In this document: piece by piece, positions 7,687 through 16,918 of the stretch
Layout of the letters: every line of letters begins with the position of its first letter
How positions within the stretch are numbered: the first letter of the stretch is position 1
Assembly (NCBI GenBank): GCA_965216695.1
Contig: OZ244212.1
Coordinates: forward strand, 4,278,001 to 4,342,000
Direction of reading: 5' to 3'
DNA length: 64,000 bases
Source: G965216695 sp965216695
GTDB taxonomy: Bacteria; Pseudomonadota; Gammaproteobacteria; Pseudomonadales; Azotimanducaceae
Notes under the pieces: generated by a model
The model's input: the letters and a program-made list of their open reading frames with translations, nothing else
The model's database searches: none
Told to the model about the DNA's origin: nothing
Translations under genes and position numbers: made by a program

Positions 7687-8493
7687 ATGTCGGATACCTA
7701 TGCGCTACCGAATGAACCGTTGTCGATCGGAGGCGTCGTAGATGCCGGCGCACGATTCTTTCGAGCAACGTTCAAGCAAACGCTGCCGATTGCCGCTGTC
7801 GCAGCGCTCCCATACGCAGTCGTTTCCGCCGCGATCAGCATTCAAAGCGGTGGCGTCGAATCCCAGGTTGGCACGGATGCAATGAGTTCCGCCATCTTTG
7901 GTGTGTTGATTCTCGTCCCCGTGATGTATGTGGCTATCGGCTTCCTCGTGGGCTGCATCGGCCACTACCAGGGTAGCCTGGCACATGGGCGCGTCGCGAC
8001 ACTCGGTGAAAGCGTTGGCGTAGGTGTCCGGCGGATGGTTCCGTTGACGCTTCTGATGCTCCTGTTTTTCATTGCAATCATGATCGGTTTGGTTCTTCTG
8101 ATCATTCCGGGGATCATCGTAATGGTGTCGATGTCGCTTTTCATGTACACGTCGTTCATGGAAGAAGGCGCAAGCGTATGGAGTGGTCTGCAGCGCAGCC
8201 ATTCGCTGGTTTGGGGCGGCAACTGGTGGCGTACCGCCGCGGTTATTACGATCATTTCGATCATAGGTATGGTGCTGTCGGTGGTCTTCTATATTTTTAT
8301 CGGCGGACTTGCCTTCGCGTCGCCGACGAGCGAAGTCGGAATCGCATCGGCTGGTTTCGAAGCCATCATTACGTGGGTAATGATGACGTTGTACATGCCC
8401 TTTTCATTGGCGATGTTTTTTGCGCTCTACAACGACCTGCTGCTTCGCAAGGAAGGCGGGGATATCGAGGCGAGGCTGAGCGAATTGCAGTAA
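7687..8493 (+). CDS. Multi-pass membrane protein (GDPD-membrane-domain / YciC-like), first gene of MoxR cluster
   Basis: 268 aa from the ATG at 7687 (MSDTYALPNEPLSIGGVVDA); an upstream in-frame start at 7606 adds an unlikely extension. It has about six hydrophobic helices, including TLPIAAVAALPYAVVSAAI, IFGVLILVPVMYVAIGFLVG, LLMLLFFIAIMIGLVLLIIP and VITIISIIGMVLSVVFYIFI. The pattern, with GGVVDAGARFFRATFKQTLP and a proline/isoleucine-rich central helix, resembles the membrane domain of glycerophosphodiester phosphodiesterases and YciC-like proteins. No catalytic domain is present. It heads the plus-strand operon with DUF4129, DUF4350, moxR and DUF58, so an envelope role is inferred. Confidence 0.7.
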   Translation: MSDTYALPNEPLSIGGVVDAGARFFRATFKQTLPIAAVAALPYAVVSAAISIQSGGVESQVGTDAMSSAIFGVLILVPVMYVAIGFLVGCIGHYQGSLAHGRVATLGESVGVGVRRMVPLTLLMLLFFIAIMIGLVLLIIPGIIVMVSMSLFMYTSFMEEGASVWSGLQRSHSLVWGGNWWRTAAVITIISIIGMVLSVVFYIFIGGLAFASPTSEVGIASAGFEAIITWVMMTLYMPFSLAMFFALYNDLLLRKEGGDIEARLSELQ

Positions 8494-8527
8494 TCGCCTC
8501 AAGGCGCGACTCTGAGCCGGCAGCGCG

Positions 8528-9205
8528 TTGACTGTGAGCACGGGTGAGCGCCTGGACCCGGAGCGTCTCGACGAGATCGTTGAGTCACTGGATTTGAGCG
8601 AAGCGGAAACGCTCGAGCGGCTGCGCGCCTGGTACGATGAGCTGCTGCGGGGATTCTGGGATTGGTTGAAGTCGGTCACCGGCGGCGAAGATGGCTGGCT
8701 CGATCGGGCTGCGGATCGCGTACGCGACTGGTTGTCCGGGCTAACCGGCCAGGACGATTTTTCCGGCGAGACCTTTCTCACCTTCATGTACTACGGCAGT
8801 GTCGCCGTGCTGATCGGCATCCTGCTCGTATTGGGTTATCAGGTGTGGCGCGCCTACCGACCGGCACTGCGGCCGGCGGACGATGCGTCGTTTTCGTATC
8901 TGCCGATGGCTACCGAGTTGTCGCAACCGCTCGCCGAACTGCCGGAGAACCGCTGGGTACCCGCAATGTTTGTGCACGTCTGCAGGCAGCTCGTGGCGGA
9001 CGGCCGCCTGAGGCTCCGACCGAGAACCACAAACATGCAGGCAGCTGCGGCCGCACGAATTGAGCCTCCGGCGGATCAGGCGTTGAAAACCCTGGCTGTT
9101 GCCGCGGACCGCGCGTTGTTCGCGGGTTGGCAGCCGGATACCCGGGAGCTCGACGATCTCCGGGCACTGTACGATGGGCTTCGTCGGCCGCAGGCCAACC
9201 GGTAG
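8528..9205 (+). CDS. DUF4129-type membrane protein of the MoxR cluster
   Basis: 225 aa if started at the TTG at 8528; GTG at 8534 is the alternative. An acidic, Trp-rich N-terminal part (RAWYDELLRGFWDWLKSVTG) precedes one membrane helix near residues 90-106 (YYGSVAVLIGILLVLGYQV). A cytosolic C-terminal helical part follows, typical of DUF4129 (VPAMFVHVCRQLVADGRLRL). Function is unknown; DUF4129 proteins regularly sit next to DUF4350, MoxR and DUF58. The stop abuts the DUF4350 start with no gap, suggesting translational coupling. Confidence 0.75.
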   Translation: MTVSTGERLDPERLDEIVESLDLSEAETLERLRAWYDELLRGFWDWLKSVTGGEDGWLDRAADRVRDWLSGLTGQDDFSGETFLTFMYYGSVAVLIGILLVLGYQVWRAYRPALRPADDASFSYLPMATELSQPLAELPENRWVPAMFVHVCRQLVADGRLRLRPRTTNMQAAAAARIEPPADQALKTLAVAADRALFAGWQPDTRELDDLRALYDGLRRPQANR

Positions 9206-10768
9206 ATGGATCGGCTGCGAACAACCGCGTGGATTCTAGGGGTGCTAGCGCTCGTGATCCTGTTGATCGCGCCGCCGGACCGTGCGGAGGAAACGACGCG
9301 TCCCACAACACTCGATCGCGGCGTTTCCGGTCTTGCGGCGTTTGTGCAGTGGCTGCGCAGCGCGGATGTGCCGGTACGCTCGGTCCGAGAACGCTTCGAC
9401 GATTTCCGCTTCGATCAGTTGCCGGCGCACGACAACCTTGCGGTGATTCACCTGCCGGCAACGTTGTTGTTCGAAGCCGATGAAATCTCCGCGCTGATGC
9501 ACTGGGTAGCGACAGGGAACCGCCTGCTGATTGCCGCGGCGTACCTCGAGGGTGCGGACTGGGTGTACGAAGGCAACGACATCAACCGGAGCATGATGCG
9601 CCTCGTGGGAACGCGTTTCGTTGCGCAGGGTGACGGCTGCGACGCGGATACAGACGGCGGTGATGACAGTAAACAGGATGCTGCGGCTCAGTCGGACGAT
9701 GCGATCGATAACCCGGCGGATGCCTTTCTGTCGCGCCCGGGTTGGCTCGTTTTGCAGGGAGCGCGGCGCGCTGCGCCGATTGAGGTCACGTTGGACGAAT
9801 CATCGAGGAATTCCGTCTGGCGCTCCCTTCCGCTGATTGAAGCACCGTGGGACTGCGCGCGGTGGAAACGGGTCTCCCGGGCCCACCGGCGGGCCGCCGA
9901 CGAACGGCAGAGCGATGCCGAGTTGCCTGGCGATGACGAATTGCCCGCTGACGGCGATGGCGACGCCGATACGCCGACCACCGAAGAAACCCCACGCGTC
10001 AGACGCATTCCGGCGTGGGAACTGGACGCGCGGGCGTGCCCGAATGGCGTGGGCAAGGACGGAGAACGTTGGCTGTCGGGGAGTGAGGGTTGTGTGGCAA
10101 TTCCTACGCCGCGAACGGACGCGTGGCGCGCGCGACTGGGTCATGTCGACGGCGAACAGCACGTTCTGTACGACGCCCCGCTTGGTCAGGGAGAAGTGTT
10201 GCTGCTGCTGCATCCTTCGTTGCTGGCTAACGACGTGATCCATCGTGGCGACAATCGTCGCTTTGCGATGACGCTGGTGAACCACTACCTCGGTGCCGAA
10301 GGCGTGGTGCTGGTCGACGATGCGCATCTCGGGTTGAATTCGATCGTCGAGTTTGACGATCTGCTGCTGGATTGGCGTTTGTACGCCACGTTGGGTTTTG
10401 TGCTGCTGTTCTGGCTCGGCTATGTGTTGGCGGACGTCGGGTCCTGGATTCGGGCAAAGTATCGACCGCGAGCCGCAGCCCTCGGGCAGAAGGACCTGAT
10501 CGCGGCCAATGCCAACTATCTGGGCAACCGATTGCGCGCTACTGCGGTCAATGATCTGATTCTGGAGCCGTTGCGTGAGCGGCTCGCCAGGAAATGGGGT
10601 GTGCCTCGCGAAGACGCACTCAGCCAGGGTTTGGCCCGCGAGCGCGCGGCGCACGCCGATGCAGTGGGGGCCCTCGAGGACACACTGGGGCGTTTGCGCA
10701 ATGGAAAAAGTGTGCCTCACCTGACGCTTGCCCGCCAGGTGTTCGATGTCGAGACGGCAATATCGTGA
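9206..10768 (+). CDS. DUF4350 domain-containing protein
   Basis: 520 aa, ATG directly following the previous stop. The N-terminal helix (TTAWILGVLALVILLIAPPD) anchors the protein. The DUF4350 domain follows (RGVSGLAAFVQWLRSADVPV, then VIHLPATLLFEADEISALMH and HWVATGNRLLIAAAYLEG), resembling a class-I glutamine-amidotransferase-like fold. Two very acidic insertions interrupt the middle (about residues 145-170 and 235-265, rich in D, E, G), making it longer than common family members. A second membrane helix is near residues 390-410 (LYATLGFVLLFWLGYVLADV), followed by a helical C-terminal tail. Likely a partner of the MoxR ATPase. Confidence 0.8.
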   Translation: MDRLRTTAWILGVLALVILLIAPPDRAEETTRPTTLDRGVSGLAAFVQWLRSADVPVRSVRERFDDFRFDQLPAHDNLAVIHLPATLLFEADEISALMHWVATGNRLLIAAAYLEGADWVYEGNDINRSMMRLVGTRFVAQGDGCDADTDGGDDSKQDAAAQSDDAIDNPADAFLSRPGWLVLQGARRAAPIEVTLDESSRNSVWRSLPLIEAPWDCARWKRVSRAHRRAADERQSDAELPGDDELPADGDGDADTPTTEETPRVRRIPAWELDARACPNGVGKDGERWLSGSEGCVAIPTPRTDAWRARLGHVDGEQHVLYDAPLGQGEVLLLLHPSLLANDVIHRGDNRRFAMTLVNHYLGAEGVVLVDDAHLGLNSIVEFDDLLLDWRLYATLGFVLLFWLGYVLADVGSWIRAKYRPRAAALGQKDLIAANANYLGNRLRATAVNDLILEPLRERLARKWGVPREDALSQGLARERAAHADAVGALEDTLGRLRNGKSVPHLTLARQVFDVETAIS

Positions 10769-10813
10769 TAGATCCGCTACCTACAACTCATAGACGGTCA
10801 AACGGGAGTCAAC

Positions 10814-11839
10814 ATGGCTGAAGTGAGCGCGACGCAGCAATACGTGAGTGCCATCGGGCAGCGTCTGTCGGAACGCGTGTTCGGCGTCGACGGGATCGTC
10901 GATCTGCTGGCTATGACGCGGGTTGCGGGCGGACACGCGCTGCTTCAGGGCGCGCCAGGTATTGGCAAGACGCTGCTCGCGCGGTCGTTCGCGCAGGCAA
11001 TCGGCGGCACGTTCCGCCGCGTTCAGGGCACGCCCGATCTGTTGCCGGGCGACATTACCGGCGTCACGTTGTTTCGACCCGACGGTTCTCAGTTCGACTT
11101 TCGCCCGGGTCCGCTCTTTGCAGACGTGGTGCTCGTTGACGAGATCAATCGGGCGGGACCGAAGACGCAGTCGGCACTGCTCGAAGCGATGGAAGAATGC
11201 CGCGTAACGCTGGATGGCGAAACGCATCCGCTACCGGAAGATTTTCTGGTGATTGCGACGCAGAATCCGCTGGATTTCGAGGGCACGTATCCGCTGCCGG
11301 AAAGTCAGGTGGACCGGTTTCTTGTCCGGTTGGATATGACCTACGTCGACCGTGCATCCGAGGCGCGCGTGCTCGAGACGTTTGGAACAACCCGCAGTCC
11401 GCACGAGCAGGCGCTGCCGGGCATAGCGGACGAGCGCGCGCTGCTTGCGCAGGCGCGCGATTGCGTCGATGCAACGCGTGTTGAGCGACCGTTGCTGAAT
11501 TACGTTCTGGATCTGTGTGATGCGACGCGCCGGGCAGAAGAGGTGGCTCTTGGGTTGTCGACGCGTGCGGCGCGCGCGCTCGTGATCATGGCGCGGGTCC
11601 ACGCGAGCTCGGCGGGTTTCGACTTCGTCCGTCCGGACGACGTTCAGGCGGTCGTTGACGCCGTTGCTGGCCATCGTCTGGTATTGACGCCTGAGACCGC
11701 TTTCTCCGGGCGCGACTCGGGCGCCGTATTGCAGGATATTGTCGATGCGGTCGCGGTCCCGAGGATCGACGGTCGTGGCGACGAGGCCACGGCCTCGGAC
11801 GCTGGTTTGGCCAGTTCTGCGGAGAAGCCGGGCCCATGA
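10814..11839 (+). CDS. moxR: MoxR-family AAA+ ATPase
   Basis: 341 aa. Walker A GAPGIGKT at residues 46-53, Walker B VVLVDEIN at 105-112, sensor 1 in VIATQNPLDFEGTYPLPESQ, and arginine-rich VDRFLVRLDM after it. MoxR proteins are chaperone-like ATPases that remodel or mature partner complexes, usually with a DUF58 and a VWA-type protein. No VWA protein is encoded here. The last four bases overlap the DUF58 start (ATGA), so the two are translationally coupled. A 45-base gap separates it from DUF4350. Confidence 0.93.
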   Translation: MAEVSATQQYVSAIGQRLSERVFGVDGIVDLLAMTRVAGGHALLQGAPGIGKTLLARSFAQAIGGTFRRVQGTPDLLPGDITGVTLFRPDGSQFDFRPGPLFADVVLVDEINRAGPKTQSALLEAMEECRVTLDGETHPLPEDFLVIATQNPLDFEGTYPLPESQVDRFLVRLDMTYVDRASEARVLETFGTTRSPHEQALPGIADERALLAQARDCVDATRVERPLLNYVLDLCDATRRAEEVALGLSTRAARALVIMARVHASSAGFDFVRPDDVQAVVDAVAGHRLVLTPETAFSGRDSGAVLQDIVDAVAVPRIDGRGDEATASDAGLASSAEKPGP

Positions 11840-13188
11840 CGCTGCGGCTGCCCGGAATCCTGTCGGTAGCGGTGGTCGCGCTGCTCGGTGCCGTGGGCGT
11901 TTGGCTCGACGAACCCGCAAACGCGCTGTGGCGTGTTGCCGCGGCGTTGCTGGCAATCGGCTTGCTGACGGAGTACGTGATTGCGCGCGCGCTCCCGTTG
12001 CGCGCGTACGTTTATCCCGACGGTGCGATGCATCTCGGCCGCAGTTGCCGATGGCGATTGGAGTTGCAGAACGCGTCGCATCGCCAGGTCGAGGTTCGAT
12101 TTGCCGCGAAACCCCCGGGCGCGTTTGCTGGGAGCGTCGACGACGTTGTCGCGTCGCTTGCGCCGGGGGAACGGAGTAGCGCACACGTCGTACAGACGGC
12201 GGAACGGCTCGGTGAATGGCGTTGGCCGCCGCAACCGGTGGAGGTTCGCGGCCTGATGCGCCTCGCGGCATGGATTCGCACGGTTCCCGCGCGCAAACCG
12301 GTGCCGCCTGATGCCTCAGACGCGTTGGACGCCTCGGAGATTCACACCGTGGTATCGCGGGTTGAGCCGGATCTATTGGGTGGCGCCGCTCGACGGGTCG
12401 CACTCGCGGATCATGGAGTACGCGCGACGCCCCGGCGCAGTGCCATCGGGACCGAATTCTATGGATTGCGAGACTACGAGCTGGGCGATGCCCCGGCGAT
12501 GATCCACTGGAAAGCCACCGCGCGAACAGGTCGAGTGGTGGTTCGCGAAGCGGAACTCGAACAGCAGTTGCTGGTGTATTTCGTCATCGATTGCGGTCGA
12601 CACGCAGGGTTGAGGCTGGGGCGTCTGACGGTTGCCGGGCATGCGGTCAACCTGGCCGCACGGATGTCTGAACTGGCCGATCATGCCGGAGATCGCTACG
12701 GCGTACTCTGCTACTCGGACCAGCCGGGCGCTCAGCTTGCGCCGGGCCGGGGACCGCGCCACCAGCACTCGTTTCGTCAACTGCTCGCAGACGTCGAAAC
12801 CCAGCAATCGGAGTCGAACCCGCTGACGGCGGTGCTAACGCTGCAACGACTGCTGCCACAGCGCGCGCTGATTCTGTTTTTCTGCCATCTCGATGCCGCG
12901 GGTTCCGACGATCAACTCATCCGTGCGATCCGGCTTCTGCGACCCAAGCACTTGCCTATGCTGGTGGCGTTGCGAGATCCGGAGCTGCTACGCGCACGGC
13001 GTGATGCGGTGGAAGATCGGGACAGCCTGTTTGCGCGGCTGGCCATTGAGGAACACCGTCGCGGGGTTGCGCGTTCTCGGGAACGTCTCGAACGGCTCGG
13101 CGCGATCGTAGTGGAGGCGACGCCCGATCAGGTCGAGGCGCAGGTGTTTGACCGCTATCGGTCGCTGCGCAGCCAGCGCCAGGTGTAG
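11836..13188 (+). CDS. DUF58 domain-containing membrane protein
   Basis: 450 aa, starting within the moxR stop codon. Two N-terminal membrane helices (GILSVAVVALLGAVGVWL and RVAAALLAIGLLTEYVIA) are followed by a beta-rich region. The DUF58 signature comes next: GTEFYGLRDYELGDAPAMIH, WKATARTGRVVVREAE. The VWA-like C-terminal half has LLVYFVIDCGRHAG. It is the usual partner of MoxR and probably a substrate or adaptor at the inner membrane. The 3' end overlaps the convergent SpoIIM-like gene by 34 bases. Confidence 0.9.
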   Translation: MTLRLPGILSVAVVALLGAVGVWLDEPANALWRVAAALLAIGLLTEYVIARALPLRAYVYPDGAMHLGRSCRWRLELQNASHRQVEVRFAAKPPGAFAGSVDDVVASLAPGERSSAHVVQTAERLGEWRWPPQPVEVRGLMRLAAWIRTVPARKPVPPDASDALDASEIHTVVSRVEPDLLGGAARRVALADHGVRATPRRSAIGTEFYGLRDYELGDAPAMIHWKATARTGRVVVREAELEQQLLVYFVIDCGRHAGLRLGRLTVAGHAVNLAARMSELADHAGDRYGVLCYSDQPGAQLAPGRGPRHQHSFRQLLADVETQQSESNPLTAVLTLQRLLPQRALILFFCHLDAAGSDDQLIRAIRLLRPKHLPMLVALRDPELLRARRDAVEDRDSLFARLAIEEHRRGVARSRERLERLGAIVVEATPDQVEAQVFDRYRSLRSQRQV

Positions 13189-14156
13189 CTCAGGCTTCGG
13201 AGCAGGCCGCCATGTAACGTTCCGACGAGTACCGCGAACCATGCGAGGCCCACGGCAACGCGGATCGTCATGTCAAAGCGGTCGTCCGGCGAGATGTATC
13301 CTTCGATGAGTCCGCAGCCAATCAGGGCGGGTACGCACACGGCTGCCAACGCGCCGGCATCTCCAGCAACGCGGCGCACCGACTCGGCCCGGCCGCGTAC
13401 CCCGGGGCGCGCGAGCGCTCGACCCAACGCCAACCCGGCGGCCGCGGCGAGACAGATGACGGACAGTTCCACAATGCCGTGGGCTACGATGAAGCGGAAC
13501 AGTGGCGCCGCCATGTCGAAGTGCGCGGTGTAGGCGAATACCGACCCGAGCAGGAAGCCGTTCAGCAGAACGATGTACAACGTACCGAGACCGAACACAC
13601 AGCCCAACGCGAACGCAGTGAGCGCCACAGTAATATTGTTAGTCATCAGGCTGTAGGAAAGCAGGGATGACGGCATGACGTTCAGAATATCGTCCGTCCA
13701 CAGCGTGCGGTTCTGCACCATAAGCATCATGTCGTGGGACATGAACCAGCCTGCGGTTTCCCGCCACTTGGAAACGAGCGCCCAACCGCCGAGTGCACTC
13801 GCGAGGAAAATCCCGGTGGTTACGACGATATCGGCTCGCAAAGTCCTGAATGCCGAGGGCACACGGACGGCGTACAGACGCCACAGCTCCGCGAGGGGGC
13901 GCAAGCGCTCCGCGTGCAGCGTTTTGTGGATGTTGGCGTAAAGAGACTCGAGGGCGCGGTGGACCGTGGTACCCGGGGCATGGCGGCGGGCGAGCGCTAG
14001 GTCGCGAGCGACTGAACGGTACGCGTCCATTACCTCTCGTGCATCCTCAAGGCTTCGGTCGCGCCGGTTGCCCGTCAACAACTGCCGCACGTGCTGCCAG
14101 TGGTCCAGTCGACCCTCTAGCCAGTGCTGGTACAACCCCTGGGAATCCTCGGTCAC
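13155..14156 (-). CDS. SpoIIM-family (stage II sporulation protein M-like) membrane protein
   Basis: 333 aa from the GTG at 14156, which overlaps the RDD gene stop as GTGA. The frame is open further upstream, but that part repeats RDD coding sequence in another frame. Several helices are visible (VVTTGIFLASALGGWALVSK, ITVALTAFALGCVFGLGTLY, IVLLNGFLLGSVFAYTAHF). The family hallmark HGIVELSVICLAAAAGLALG is present. In non-sporulating bacteria this protein travels with RDD, MoxR and DUF58 genes, as here. Biochemical function is unknown; a membrane scaffold or transport role is inferred. It is convergent with DUF58, overlapping by 34 bases. Confidence 0.85.
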   Translation of the reverse strand: MTEDSQGLYQHWLEGRLDHWQHVRQLLTGNRRDRSLEDAREVMDAYRSVARDLALARRHAPGTTVHRALESLYANIHKTLHAERLRPLAELWRLYAVRVPSAFRTLRADIVVTTGIFLASALGGWALVSKWRETAGWFMSHDMMLMVQNRTLWTDDILNVMPSSLLSYSLMTNNITVALTAFALGCVFGLGTLYIVLLNGFLLGSVFAYTAHFDMAAPLFRFIVAHGIVELSVICLAAAAGLALGRALARPGVRGRAESVRRVAGDAGALAAVCVPALIGCGLIEGYISPDDRFDMTIRVAVGLAWFAVLVGTLHGGLLRSLSYTWRWLRSDR

Positions 14157-14860
14157 GGGCTCAACAGATGCTCGAGCTGGGTACGCAGCTCCTTGCTCGA
14201 GCGGGCCGGCTCGATTTTCTGACGTTGCAGAATCGTGTGGGCATATTGTGTCCGGCGTTCGAACGTTAGTGTGTGCCACCGCGTTAGCAACTCGTGTACC
14301 AGCTCGGCGTCTCTAGGTGGAACGCGCGCATTCCTGATCGTTGCGAGCGTATCAAACGCGCTGTCGTCGGCCTTTGCTGCCGTGATGACGCGGGTACCGG
14401 CGACCATGTCTCCAAGTCGGATCTGTTCCCGGGTGACGATCATTGTAACCACCCCCACCGTGTAGAACGCGGGCAGACCGTCCACGAGGCGCATCACATT
14501 GCGTAGCAGGATTGCACCGCTCGTGGGCGGGTTGCCACCGAGGTCGACGCACCGGATTCCCGCGATGCGCTTGCCCGGCGTATTGCCGCGCATTACGAGT
14601 TCAACGACCGGGTGATACAGAAGGTAGACCAGGGACGGAACCAGATAGCCGAGCATCAGGTTACCGGAGTTCAGGGAGACGCTGCGGTCGCCCGAGCTGG
14701 TTGTTGACCATTGGAATCCGAGCCACGCCACCACCCAGACCAGTGCGATACCAATTCGAATGTGCCAATCGATCAGGTACGCGTACGACCGCGAACCGAC
14801 TCCAGCGGTGGGGAGCGTAACGTCGATCCCGGTGGCGGTCTGAAGTTCTAGATCGGACAT
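14153..14860 (-). CDS. RDD-family membrane protein
   Basis: 235 aa from ATG 14860 (MSDLELQTATGIDVTLPTAG); an upstream ATG at 14956 is possible but adds non-family sequence. The RDD pattern is seen: Arg and Asp in the first helix (GVGSRSYAYLIDWHIRIGIA) and GNTPGKRIAGIRCVDLGGNP after the second. Three helices can be drawn, the third being AFYTVGVVTMIVT. The cytosolic C-terminal tail is charged. RDD proteins are small membrane proteins of uncertain, possibly transport-related, function. It is translationally coupled to the SpoIIM-like gene. Confidence 0.85.
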   Translation of the reverse strand: MSDLELQTATGIDVTLPTAGVGSRSYAYLIDWHIRIGIALVWVVAWLGFQWSTTSSGDRSVSLNSGNLMLGYLVPSLVYLLYHPVVELVMRGNTPGKRIAGIRCVDLGGNPPTSGAILLRNVMRLVDGLPAFYTVGVVTMIVTREQIRLGDMVAGTRVITAAKADDSAFDTLATIRNARVPPRDAELVHELLTRWHTLTFERRTQYAHTILQRQKIEPARSSKELRTQLEHLLSP

Positions 14861-15020
14861 CGTCCATTGGCTGCTTGACAACTGCGTACAATCATAGCGC
14901 ACGCGCGCCGGGGGTTCGGCAGTGATCTGCGTGCCAAGCGTCGCACTGTGACGCATTGCGCTGTCTTTACCTGATACACACCGTTTCTCGAAAACCCTAC
15001 AATGCCCGGCACAGGAGTGG

Positions 15021-16883
15021 ATGGGGAACGTTACTGTGCGTATTGACGAAATGGCGTGCCGGTTGGCGGGCGGCGTGCTCTGTGCGCTGCTGGCGTCGTG
15101 GAGCGCGAGTGCAACTGAATACTCGCCAGGTGTCGATGCGGATCACGCGAAGCATGTTTATTTCGGCGATCTGCATCTGCATACGAAGAATTCCGCGGAT
15201 GCATTCTCCATGGGAAACCGTGGCCTTTCGGCCGTTGACGCGTATCGCTTTGCGCGGGGCGAGGAGGTGCTGGCCAGTGGCGGGTTGCGCGCGCGGTTGA
15301 AACGGCCGCTGGATTTTCTTGCGGTAACCGACCACGCCGAGTTTCTCGGCATGTACTATCTTTTTTACAACGAGATGCCGGCTCTGATGGAGTCGGCACT
15401 GGGCCAACGCTGGAAGGCACTGATCGAAGGCGGAGGGACGCACTACTCGGCGTTTCCCGACAGTATCAACGAGCCGGACCCGGAGCGGGACGCGGCGCCC
15501 GAAGCCATTGCGTGGAGCGTCTGGCGCGACGTGACCCGGGTTGCGGACGAATACAACGAGCCTGGTCGATTTACGACGTTTTCTGCCTACGAATGGACGG
15601 CGATGACCGGCGGCAACAATCTGCACCGGTGTGTGATTCTGAAAGATGGCGCCGATCTCGCGTCCCGGGTGCTGCCGTTTTCCGCGCAGCAGAGTATTGA
15701 TCCGGAAGACCTCTGGGCGGCGCTCGCGGACTACGAGTCGAGCACCGGCGGCCGTGCGCTCGCCATCCCGCACAACGGCAATCTCAGCAACGGACTGATG
15801 TGGGATACCGAAACGCTGTCCGGCAAACGGTTGAACAAATCGTACGCGCGCACGCGCATGCGCTGGGAACCCGTTGCGGAAGTGACTCAGATCAAAGGCG
15901 ACAGTGAAACACACCCGGTGCTCTCGCCAACAGACGAGTTTGCGGATTTCGAACGCTGGGACAAGTTCAACATCATGAACACGGTAGAAACCACCCCGGA
16001 GATGTTGCCGGGTTCCTATGCGCGCTCGGCGTTGAAACGCGGACTGGCGCTCGACGCACGCCTTGGGATCAACCCCTTTCAGTTCGGCATGATAGGCAGC
16101 ACGGACGATCACACGGCGCTGGCTACCGCTTCGGAGGACAACTTCTTCGGTAAATTTGCGAACTCGGAGCCGGGTGTGCGCAGTGCCGACTCGCACATGG
16201 CGGGAGCTCTGATCGCCGACTGGCAGCTTGGCGCATCGGGCCTCGCGGCTGTTTGGGCACCGGAAAACACGCGCGAGGCACTGTTCGGCGCGCTGGAACG
16301 CAGGGAGGTGTACGCCACGTCCGGATCACGCATTGTGCTCCGATTCTTTGGGGGCTGGCAGTACCGGCCCGGGACCATTCACGCACCCGATTTCGTGAAG
16401 CAGGGATACGCGGGCGGCGTACCCATGGGCGGTGAACTTTCCGGCGACAAAGACCGCGCATCGCCGCCGACGTTTCTGGTGCACGCGATGAAAGATCCGG
16501 ACGATGCCAACCTGGACCGCATTCAGATCGTTAAGGGCTGGCTCGACAAAGCGGGTGAACTGCACGAAGCGATTTTTGACGTCGCGCTGTCGGATGCGCG
16601 CGCGCCTGACCCATCGACCGGCAAGGCACCGCCCGTCGGATCGACCGTGGACGAGGACAACGTGACGTATGCCAACACGATTGGTGCGGCGCAGCTGAGC
16701 GCACAGTGGACGGATCCGGATTTCGATCCGTCGCAACGTGCCTTCTACTATGCCCGCGTGATCGAGATCCCGAAACCGCGCTGGACGCTATACGACCAGA
16801 AGCACTTCGGCGTATCGATGCCAGAAGCGCCGGCAACCGTCCAGGACCGCGCGTACTCGTCGCCGATCTGGTATCGCCCGTGA
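15021..16883 (+). CDS. DUF3604 domain-containing secreted protein (PHP-like metal site)
   Basis: 620 aa from ATG 15021. GTG 15036 and ATG 15051 are alternatives, and the last fits the signal peptide best (MACRLAGGVLCALLASWSAS). The DUF3604 core starts with the metal-binding HVYFGDLHLHTKNSADAF and FLAVTDHAEFLGMYY, and has ALAIPHNGNLSNG and MIGSTDDHTALATA, recalling PHP-type phosphoesterases. The tail YARVIEIPKPRWTLYDQKHF is conserved in the family. Probably a periplasmic hydrolase; the substrate is unknown. A lipoprotein metallo-hydrolase follows 35 bases downstream. Confidence 0.85.
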   Translation: MGNVTVRIDEMACRLAGGVLCALLASWSASATEYSPGVDADHAKHVYFGDLHLHTKNSADAFSMGNRGLSAVDAYRFARGEEVLASGGLRARLKRPLDFLAVTDHAEFLGMYYLFYNEMPALMESALGQRWKALIEGGGTHYSAFPDSINEPDPERDAAPEAIAWSVWRDVTRVADEYNEPGRFTTFSAYEWTAMTGGNNLHRCVILKDGADLASRVLPFSAQQSIDPEDLWAALADYESSTGGRALAIPHNGNLSNGLMWDTETLSGKRLNKSYARTRMRWEPVAEVTQIKGDSETHPVLSPTDEFADFERWDKFNIMNTVETTPEMLPGSYARSALKRGLALDARLGINPFQFGMIGSTDDHTALATASEDNFFGKFANSEPGVRSADSHMAGALIADWQLGASGLAAVWAPENTREALFGALERREVYATSGSRIVLRFFGGWQYRPGTIHAPDFVKQGYAGGVPMGGELSGDKDRASPPTFLVHAMKDPDDANLDRIQIVKGWLDKAGELHEAIFDVALSDARAPDPSTGKAPPVGSTVDEDNVTYANTIGAAQLSAQWTDPDFDPSQRAFYYARVIEIPKPRWTLYDQKHFGVSMPEAPATVQDRAYSSPIWYRP

Positions 16884-16918
16884 TTGCTGACGTGGCGCGG
16901 CGTGCGCGTTGAACGACG

